Source of the DNA: Clostridiaceae bacterium
GTDB lineage: Bacteria; Bacillota; Clostridia; Oscillospirales; Acutalibacteraceae
Direction of reading: 5' to 3'
DNA length: 21,070 nucleotides
Assembly: GCA_016281115.1 (NCBI GenBank)
Contig: JAEEHZ010000026.1
Span: 1-21,070 of the forward strand
The notes under the pieces are model-generated. The model saw only the letters and a program-made list of their open reading frames with translations, was not told the DNA's origin and searched no databases. Both the position numbers and the translations under genes were made by a program. Positions 15,574 to 21,070 of this stretch are shown piece after piece (the first letter of the stretch is position 1; each line of letters begins with the position of its first letter).

Positions 15574-16824
15574 TTAATAACCGTAATTTCCGTCGTTGTA
15601 ATAATCGTCGTTATAGTCATAGCCGTAATTGCCGTTTGAATAGTCTTTGATGTCGGGCAAAACGTCTCCGAAAGATTCAGACAATATCTCCCCTATTCTG
15701 TCGTAATCTATTTCATAGTTTTCAGCGTAATTATCGTCAGAATTATAATCAAACGTGGCGGAAACCATAGAATGACCCGTTTTAGAATCTGTTGTCCAAC
15801 CGTTTTGTGTAACGCTGAAAGCAAAATTTTCAACATAACTGTTAGACAGGCAATTGCTCAAAACATTCATAAAGCTTTGTACCACTGCCATGTCTTCGTT
15901 TGACAACTCTTTTGTAAACTCAAAGCAGACAAAAGAGCTTTTTTTATCTATTTCTTCGCGCATTTTTGCGGGAACGTCATATATATCGTCAATGGCTATC
16001 CTTGACATATAATATTTATTGAGTTCAAGCGAATCTGCCGCGGGAAAATACGATGTATCCCAGTTCTGCTGAGCAAGCATCATATCATCATTTAAGTTGA
16101 AATGCTGATATCCTCCCATTCCGGCGTCTGAATATATGTCAACGTGATACCAGTTATCATCAATATTAACAAGATCCCAAGAATGATACAGATCATTGTT
16201 ATGAACAACCATACAGTCTATATCGAGCATTTGCATAAACAATCTGAATGTTGTGGCATAGCCCACGCAAACAGCGTTGTGATATTTTAGAACACCGTAA
16301 GGGTTTTCACAATCCTGCTGTGTTGTAGGCACTACAACAAGCATTCCCGTATCGTTTTGCAAAGAGCTTGTCATCCAGTCGTAAACCGCGGTTTCTTTTT
16401 CAAAGTCGCTCATTCCGTCGGTTATTATTTCAGAAAGCACTTCCGAAGCCATTTTCAGAGTTTCTTTTTGCTTTTTGTCAAGTTTAGAGCTATCGCCAGA
16501 TTTATAAGCGTCAGATATTATTTCTGTAGGCTTTATCTCATATTGCCCTGCTATTGTTACACCGTTTTCCTGTGTTTCGGTGTTCGTGTCCACAGAGGCT
16601 GCAAGTATTTCAATTTGTTTTGACAGCGCCTCTACTTTTTGCGAGGAGTTGCCTATGAAACATATTGCTGCTACAGCCACGGCTATTGCGCATACCAACG
16701 CCATACACGCAAAAGCAACAGCGAGCTTTCCGGATTTTAGCTTTTTCTTTGCTTCTTTAGTATGTTCTTGATTATTTAAAGACTGAATTTCTTTTTCCGC
16801 GTCATATTCATAATGTTCTGTCAT
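15574..16824 (-). CDS. Membrane-anchored transglutaminase-like protein
   Basis: A 416-aa protein with a charged cytoplasmic N-terminus (1-33), one membrane helix (about 34-58) and a short Ser/Gln/Glu linker, so the rest is probably extracellular. The transglutaminase-like core has the triad C186 (HNAVCVGYA), H214 (LYHSWDLV) and D229 (WYHVDIYSD). In bacteria this fold includes peptidases, cross-linkers and inactive binding domains, so the reaction is undetermined. A C-terminal domain of unknown type follows, ending in a low-complexity Tyr/Asn/Gly/Asp tail with GNYGY twice (about 389-416). GAGGTAA precedes the ATG. It lies 13 nt after the GNAT-like gene and 26 nt before the lipoprotein gene. 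The fold is well supported. Confidence 0.85.
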   Translation of the reverse strand: MTEHYEYDAEKEIQSLNNQEHTKEAKKKLKSGKLAVAFACMALVCAIAVAVAAICFIGNSSQKVEALSKQIEILAASVDTNTETQENGVTIAGQYEIKPTEIISDAYKSGDSSKLDKKQKETLKMASEVLSEIITDGMSDFEKETAVYDWMTSSLQNDTGMLVVVPTTQQDCENPYGVLKYHNAVCVGYATTFRLFMQMLDIDCMVVHNNDLYHSWDLVNIDDNWYHVDIYSDAGMGGYQHFNLNDDMMLAQQNWDTSYFPAADSLELNKYYMSRIAIDDIYDVPAKMREEIDKKSSFVCFEFTKELSNEDMAVVQSFMNVLSNCLSNSYVENFAFSVTQNGWTTDSKTGHSMVSATFDYNSDDNYAENYEIDYDRIGEILSESFGDVLPDIKDYSNGNYGYDYNDDYYNDGNYGY

Positions 16825-16837
16825 AACATTACCTCAC

Positions 16838-17956
16838 TTAAATATGCTTTATATAGCTGCGTCGGCGTTTGTGGCGTACTGCCTTAAAACGCTTCCATAA
16901 ATTCTGTATGGCTGCATTGTCTTCAAGGTTAAGATTTGTTTCAGCGTATTTTATGCCGTCTTCTTTGAGCATTTTGGCAAGCTCTGAGCAAATTGCCGCC
17001 GTAACGCCTTTGTTAATGTATTCCGGCGCAACGGCAACAAGCCCGAGGTCAATTATTTCGGGCTTTTTAATTGCTTTTAGTATGCGCACGATAGCAGCAG
17101 GTGTAAGGTGTCCGTTTGACTTTTGAACAGCCTTTGCAATAGACGGAAAACACAGCCCAAGACAAACAAGATTTTCGTTTTCGTCAAGAATTACGGCAAC
17201 GTGTTTTAAGTCGATGATAAGCTTAAAATTGCTTATCATCATTTTTTTCATTCCGTCGGTAAAAGGCACCGTTCCGTAAAGCCCGTCATAAGCAACGTCA
17301 AGCAGTTCAAAGAATTTGTCGGCGTATTTATTTAAGAAATCGTTTACATTTTTTGCTTTGCCGAAGTGCAGATTATAGCGTTTCATTACATATTCGGTTA
17401 TTTTGTCGAGCTTGTCGGTTGGCTCGTCGGGCAGGTATATTTTGCTTTCGGTCCAATCAACTTCTTTTGTGTAACCGCAATGCTCTACAAGCTCACCGTA
17501 GTAATCATAATTATACTGCTCCTCAAATGTCGAAAGCTCGTCAAACCCATCGACAAGCATACCCTCGCGTTCCAAATCTGAGAACCCGAGTGGACCGCAC
17601 ACGGTATCCATGCCTTTTTCCTTAGCCCAGTTTTCTACTGAGTCAAACAGCTGCTTTGCGATCTCTTTATCGTTTATACAATCAAACCTTGTAAATCGAA
17701 CACGCTTCTCCCCTGTTTTTTCATTGCTTGCCTTTTGCAAAATGCCCGAGATCCTTCCTGCCATTTTACCGTCGTTGTAAGCATTGAAATAAACAACTTC
17801 ACATGTATCAAGGTAAACATAGTCTTTTCTGAAGATCTTCTTTTCATCTCCGTAAAGGGGAGGAACAAAATTCTTGTTTCCTTTGTAAAGCTCGAGCGGG
17901 AATTTAAGAAAATCCTTTTGTTGCTTTTTCGTTTCAACCTTGCAAATCTCTGCCAT
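16838..17956 (-). CDS. GNAT-fold acetyltransferase-like protein
   Basis: A 372-aa soluble protein. The N-terminal half (ICKVETKKQQKDFLKFPLELYKGNKNFVPPL) and the stretch GPLGFSDLEREGMLVDGFDE (about 140-159) resemble a conserved bacterial family annotated as GNAT or YghO-like. The C-terminal part (VAVAPEYINKGVTAAICSELAKMLKEDGIKYAETNLNLEDN) looks like the acetyl-CoA-binding region of a GNAT domain. The substrate is unknown. AAAGGTGA precedes the ATG. It lies 12 nt after the degV gene, so co-transcription with the fatty-acid kinase genes is likely. Family assignment is from pattern recognition only. Confidence 0.72.
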   Translation of the reverse strand: MAEICKVETKKQQKDFLKFPLELYKGNKNFVPPLYGDEKKIFRKDYVYLDTCEVVYFNAYNDGKMAGRISGILQKASNEKTGEKRVRFTRFDCINDKEIAKQLFDSVENWAKEKGMDTVCGPLGFSDLEREGMLVDGFDELSTFEEQYNYDYYGELVEHCGYTKEVDWTESKIYLPDEPTDKLDKITEYVMKRYNLHFGKAKNVNDFLNKYADKFFELLDVAYDGLYGTVPFTDGMKKMMISNFKLIIDLKHVAVILDENENLVCLGLCFPSIAKAVQKSNGHLTPAAIVRILKAIKKPEIIDLGLVAVAPEYINKGVTAAICSELAKMLKEDGIKYAETNLNLEDNAAIQNLWKRFKAVRHKRRRSYIKHI

Positions 17957-17968
17957 AAAAACTCACCT

Positions 17969-18838
17969 TTATCTGTGCTTTGCGTGGAAGCATACTCCTA
18001 CTCCCGAAGGTCCGCAGTGGCTTCCCGCTGTCGGGTTTACATTTACGATCTCTATGTTCAGTTCTTTTCCGAATTTTTCTTCAAGTCCGTTTACGACTTC
18101 GGCTACTATTTCGGGCGCATCCGTATGACCTACGATCACCCTATGACTATACAGATCGTCCCCAAGCTCTTCAACGTAAGTTACAAGCCTGTTTATTGCC
18201 TTTTGTCTGCCTTTTTCCTTGCCCACGCTTACCATTTTGCCTTCTGAATTCATATGTATTATGGGTCTTACGCCTATAAGCGTTCCCATTGTTGCCGCCA
18301 AACCGCTTACTCTGCCGCTTCTTTTAAAGAATTTAAGGTCGTCCGCGAAAAAGTATATGGCAAATCTGTCAACTTCTTTTTCCGCCCATGCAAGTATTTC
18401 TTCTATTGTTTTACCTTGTTTATGCAGATCCCCGATTTCTTTTACTATGTTATAGCTTTCTATTGTGATTCCTTTTGTATCTATATGATAAAACTTGCGC
18501 TCGGGATATTTTTCCTTGAGCTTTTCTATTGCTTTGTTCATATTATCAAATGTGGCTGTCATTGCCGCCGAAAAATGAACATAAAGTATATCGTTACCGT
18601 TTTTAAAATGCGGCTCAAAGTACTCAATATACCTTTCTTCGCTTATCGCGCTCGTTGTGGGCAAAACGCCGCTTCTGAGCATATCGTAAAAAGCGTGGGC
18701 GTCAAAAAAATCAAAATCCACATAAGGATATACCGTTTTCCCGTCTATGCTGTAAGGCATACTTATAAGATTATATCCGTATTCGTGTGCTGTTTGAGGT
18801 GTAAAATCGGTATCTGTGTCTGTAAATAATACTAACAT
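17969..18838 (-). CDS. fakB: DegV family fatty-acid-binding protein (FakB-like)
   Basis: A 289-aa two-domain DegV protein. The family binds a fatty acid and presents it to FakA for phosphorylation. Seen are the N-terminal strand FTDTDTDFTP (family: TDS.SD), PTTSAIS near residue 60, FSAAMTATFDN where others have a SS.LSGTY-type loop, and the C-terminal GSHCGPSGVG. The Ser-rich ligand loops are thus somewhat altered. GGAGGA precedes the ATG, and it starts 14 nt after the FakA-type kinase gene. The adjacency supports a FakA/FakB pair. The gene symbol is by context; the ligand is not shown. Confidence 0.87.
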   Translation of the reverse strand: MLVLFTDTDTDFTPQTAHEYGYNLISMPYSIDGKTVYPYVDFDFFDAHAFYDMLRSGVLPTTSAISEERYIEYFEPHFKNGNDILYVHFSAAMTATFDNMNKAIEKLKEKYPERKFYHIDTKGITIESYNIVKEIGDLHKQGKTIEEILAWAEKEVDRFAIYFFADDLKFFKRSGRVSGLAATMGTLIGVRPIIHMNSEGKMVSVGKEKGRQKAINRLVTYVEELGDDLYSHRVIVGHTDAPEIVAEVVNGLEEKFGKELNIEIVNVNPTAGSHCGPSGVGVCFHAKHR

Positions 18839-18852
18839 TTGTTATTCCTCCG

Positions 18853-20508
18853 TTATTCTAAGATCATTATATAGTCATAAACGGGCTGTCCGCCGTCAAT
18901 GGTTATAATCTCAGTTTTTCTGTATTCATCGCACAGGGTCTTATATAGCTCGTTTACTTCCTCTTCATTTGTTTGTGTTCCGCAGACAAGAAGCATAATG
19001 TCATAGCTTTGGGCGTTAAGACTTTTTGCCAAGTCTGTCACAGCCTGTTTTCTGCACAGAGAGTCTGTATATACCCTGTCTTCGGTAAAGCCGATATAAT
19101 CATCCTTTACGATATCTACGCCGTCTTTTTTTGTTGTGCGTGTGGCGCGTGATATCATACCAGTTACAACGTTTTGCGCGGCTTCGTTCAGCTCAGCTTC
19201 AATAACACTGTTGTCATCAGATGATGTATCGAGCATTGAAAGCGCGGCGTATCCTTCGCCTATCGTTTTTGTATTGATGATCATTACGTCAGACTTATCG
19301 TATAACTCTGCCGCCTGCTTTGCCGTGAGGATTATATTTTTGTTGTTCGGGAATACGATTATCGTCTCCGCGTTTACCCGCTCAAATGCTTCTATAAGGT
19401 TTTCGGCAGATGGGTTCATACTCTGTCCGCCGTCTACTACAATATCCGCACCCAAAGAGCTGAAGGTGCTTTTTATGCCGCTGCCTGCCGCAACGCACAC
19501 TATACCGTATTTCTTTCGGCTTTTTTCCACTTTGGGAATGTAATCTTTCTGAGCCTCAACCTCATTATGCTGGAGAGCCATATTTTCTATTTTTACAGTC
19601 AAAAATTCACCGAAATCTCTGCAATAGCTTAATATCCTGCCGGGGTCCGGCGTGTGTATATGAGCCTTTATTATTGAACCCTCTTTAAATGTTACTACAG
19701 AGTTTCCCTGCTGTTCCAAATACATTCTGAAAGCGTCTATATCAAACTGCGAAATGTCAGTCTTTTTATTTTGGAGCCTGAGCAAAAATTCCGTACAATA
19801 GCCGTATTCTAGTTCGCTGTCTTCGGTGAAAAGAGAAAAATCCATTTTCTTTGCTCCGGGTTCTGCGTCGCGGTTATCATAACTAATCTGCGCACCGTTC
19901 AAAACGTCTTTCATGCCCTCTGCTATATACACAAAGCCTGCACCGCCGCTGTCCACAACGCCTGCGTCTTTTAAAACGGCGAGCTTTTCGGGCGTGCGCT
20001 CAAGCGAGCGTTTCAACTCCGCAGTAAAGTCGGTAAAATAGCTGTCTATCGTACTGTTTTTGTTCATCTTTGAGTTGGCATAGTTCACGGCTTCTTTATA
20101 TACGGTCAAAATTGTTCCCTCAACGGGCTGAGATACAGCGTTGTACGCTTCCTCTATGCCGTTTGTGAAAGCGTTAGCCAACAAACCGACGTCGGCACTG
20201 TGCGCACCGAGAAAACCTTTTGCTATACCTGCGAATATTCTGGACAATATGACACCCGAGTTTCCTCTTGCGCCAAGCAGCATACCCCTTGCAACGCATG
20301 AAGATGTATGTTCAAGAGAGTCGGCCTTTTCACCCTTTAACGCCGCCGATCCTGAATCTATCGTCATATACATATTGTCGCCCGTGTCACCGTCAGGCAC
20401 GGGAAACACATTAAGGTCATTTACCAGTGTTCTGTTATTATTAAGCTTTTGGGCTCCGCCGCGTATCATATCCGCAAACAAAGCTCCGTTAAGCGTTGAT
20501 GTTTCCAT
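18853..20508 (-). CDS. fakA: Fatty acid kinase, DAK2/YloV family (FakA-like)
   Basis: A 551-aa kinase that phosphorylates FakB-bound fatty acids to acyl-phosphates for phospholipid synthesis. The N-terminal DhaL-type nucleotide domain has FPVPDGDTGDNM (35-46) with metal-binding Asp residues and GARGNSGVILSRIF (about 79-92). The middle and C-terminal regions (IKTLFxx-like SSLGADIVVDGGQSMNPS, VFPNNKNIILTAKQAAEL) match the YloV/FakA architecture. The start METSTLNGALF aligns with the family, and an in-frame TGA lies 10-12 nt upstream of the ATG, so no longer frame is possible. Unusually, the strong AAGGAGGAA lies about 30 nt upstream, separated from the ATG by a 17-nt hairpin. It is second in the operon, 53 nt after the HTH gene. 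Confidence 0.92.
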   Translation of the reverse strand: METSTLNGALFADMIRGGAQKLNNNRTLVNDLNVFPVPDGDTGDNMYMTIDSGSAALKGEKADSLEHTSSCVARGMLLGARGNSGVILSRIFAGIAKGFLGAHSADVGLLANAFTNGIEEAYNAVSQPVEGTILTVYKEAVNYANSKMNKNSTIDSYFTDFTAELKRSLERTPEKLAVLKDAGVVDSGGAGFVYIAEGMKDVLNGAQISYDNRDAEPGAKKMDFSLFTEDSELEYGYCTEFLLRLQNKKTDISQFDIDAFRMYLEQQGNSVVTFKEGSIIKAHIHTPDPGRILSYCRDFGEFLTVKIENMALQHNEVEAQKDYIPKVEKSRKKYGIVCVAAGSGIKSTFSSLGADIVVDGGQSMNPSAENLIEAFERVNAETIIVFPNNKNIILTAKQAAELYDKSDVMIINTKTIGEGYAALSMLDTSSDDNSVIEAELNEAAQNVVTGMISRATRTTKKDGVDIVKDDYIGFTEDRVYTDSLCRKQAVTDLAKSLNAQSYDIMLLVCGTQTNEEEVNELYKTLCDEYRKTEIITIDGGQPVYDYIMILE

Positions 20509-20520
20509 AATTAACGATCA

Positions 20521-20537
20521 CGGATAAAGCTTATCCG
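20521..20537 (-). promoter_or_regulatory. Hairpin between the fakA Shine-Dalgarno and its AUG
   Basis: On the minus strand CGGATAA-GCT-TTATCCG forms a perfect 7-bp stem with a 3-nt loop. It starts directly after AAGGAGGAA (20546-20538) and ends 12 nt before the ATG at 20508. Folding would shorten the effective SD-to-AUG distance from about 30 to about 14 nt. The same sequence is a DNA dyad that could be an operator. Confidence 0.6.
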
Positions 20538-20561
20538 TTCCTCCTTATCGGGTTTTATATT

Positions 20562-20777
20562 TTAATCTTTGCGTATTATCTCCACAATATCCGCAAGCTC
20601 GCAATGAAGCGCACGGCATATCTTTACAAGCGTATTAAGCTGGACCGATTCATTTCTGCCCAGTTTTGCTATAACGGCAGAGCTTAAATGGGTCATTATC
20701 TGCAGATCTTTTTTCTTAAGGCTTTTGTCGATAAGCAATTTCCAAAGGCGATTATACGACACGGCAATACTGTCCAT
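20562..20777 (-). CDS. Small XRE/Cro-type helix-turn-helix regulator
   Basis: A 71-aa protein that is essentially one HTH domain: SYNRLWKLLIDKSLKKKDLQ, then the helix-turn-helix at about residues 24-42 (DLQIMTHLSSAVIAKLGRN), then a helical end with ALHCELADIVEII. Such stand-alone Cro-like proteins are common in Firmicutes; their targets are usually unknown. A strong AAGGAGG precedes the ATG, under a good promoter. fakA follows after 53 nt with no visible terminator or promoter between, so it probably heads the operon and may autoregulate it. Confidence 0.88.
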   Translation of the reverse strand: MDSIAVSYNRLWKLLIDKSLKKKDLQIMTHLSSAVIAKLGRNESVQLNTLVKICRALHCELADIVEIIRKD

Positions 20778-20818
20778 ATTTCAAACCTCCTTTTTGATTT
20801 ATATTACATCGCCTGCAT

Positions 20819-20847
20819 ATTATATTACAAAAATCTTTATTTTTCAA
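20819..20847 (-). promoter_or_regulatory. Predicted sigma-A promoter of the HTH-fakA operon
   Basis: On the minus strand TTGAAA (20847-20842), 17 nt, then perfect TATAAT (20824-20819). The expected start near 20812 leaves a leader of about 35 nt with AAGGAGG. This is among the best promoters in the window. Confidence 0.72.
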
Positions 20848-20904
20848 CAAAAAAAGTTCATAAAAGTAAAGATTATTTTTATAAATTATAAGTTAATTTT
20901 TTGC

Positions 20905-20933
20905 TTGCCCTATAAAAGCTAATATGGTAAAAT
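20905..20933 (+). promoter_or_regulatory. Predicted extended -10 promoter for the right-edge gene
   Basis: TTGCCC (20905-20910), 17 nt, then TGGTAAAAT (20925-20933) with the extended -10 TG. It is divergent from the HTH promoter and leaves a leader of about 48 nt before ATG 20988. Confidence 0.55.
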
Positions 20934-20987
20934 TATATGGGTTTTGATTGCCCGTGTATATATATTTTACAATTTACGGAAACTGTT

Positions 20988-21070
20988 ATGAAATACACAA
21001 CAAAAGCTAAAGCTATAAAAAAAGACCCGCTTATTCCACTTAGAAACGGTGATCCCATCAGCAGAACACA
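20988..21070 (+). CDS. 5' end of an unrecognised protein (partial)
   Basis: ATG 20988 opens a frame to the right edge reading MKYTTKAKAIKKDPLIPLRN, then GDPISRT. The N-terminus is basic, with no signal peptide. I do not recognise the family from 27 residues. A plausible extended -10 promoter lies upstream, but the ribosome binding site is weak (TACGGA, about 9 nt before). It is divergent from the HTH operon, a common arrangement for a regulator's target, though nothing more supports that here. Confidence 0.5.
   Translation, partial: MKYTTKAKAIKKDPLIPLRNGDPISRT

Noticed and set aside
18254..18829. 191-codon + strand frame
   Set aside because: Antisense shadow of the DegV gene, with no Shine-Dalgarno and no recognisable domain. 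The same applies to the frame at 17735-18247.
1..21070. CRISPR arrays, insertion sequences, prophage genes, tRNA or rRNA genes
   Set aside because: No regularly spaced repeats, transposase or integrase frames, or cloverleaf/rRNA signatures were found on either strand.

Overview
The window looks like chromosomal core sequence from an anaerobic, fermentative Clostridia member, probably close to the Oscillospiraceae/Ruminococcaceae. That placement is my inference. It rests on the trimeric bifurcating-type [FeFe] hydrogenase operon, the tig-clpP-clpX-lon-ysxC order typical of Firmicutes, the strong GGAGG ribosome binding sites, the DegV/FakA pair, and a GC-rich intergenic repeat of a kind I associate with gut Clostridia. 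I see no phage, transposase, CRISPR array, tRNA or rRNA.

Layout. (1) 1-122: 3' end of an unrecognised + strand gene, followed by a terminator. (2) 122-638: gene-free, holding two terminators and a composite hairpin-rich repeat. (3) 639-4836, minus strand: hydrogenase operon read hydC, a 35-aa mini-ORF, hydB, hydA. It has a promoter and a Rex-like operator near 4910-4964 and a terminator at 580-617. (4) 5151-7008, minus strand: pgi followed by a small P-loop protein. (5) 7009-7219: divergent promoters for pgi and tig. (6) 7220-14987, plus strand: tig, clpP, clpX, lon, ysxC, tyrS, a protein-quality-control and translation operon ending in a bidirectional terminator. (7) 15047-20777, minus strand: a probable single operon read HTH regulator, fakA, fakB-like degV, GNAT-like protein, membrane-anchored transglutaminase-like protein, DUF4358-type lipoprotein. 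(8) 20778-21070: divergent promoters and the first codons of a + strand gene that runs off the window.

How the genes work together. HydABC would couple NADH and reduced ferredoxin oxidation to H2 release, and a redox (Rex-like) operator fits that job. Pgi feeds glycolysis, the source of that NADH. Trigger factor, ClpXP and Lon handle folding and turnover of new proteins, while YsxC (ribosome assembly) and TyrRS tie the same transcript to translation. FakA/FakB phosphorylate exogenous fatty acids for phospholipid synthesis. Their co-transcription with a regulator, a transglutaminase-like membrane protein and a lipoprotein suggests a cell-envelope theme, but that link is only inferred.

Most genes are ordinary housekeeping. 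The items most worth a second look are the 35-aa ORF that resembles an amputated N-terminus of the hydrogenase-operon ferredoxin, the two sequence-related terminator hairpins, the hairpin between the Shine-Dalgarno and the AUG of fakA, and the six-gene fak/transglutaminase operon.
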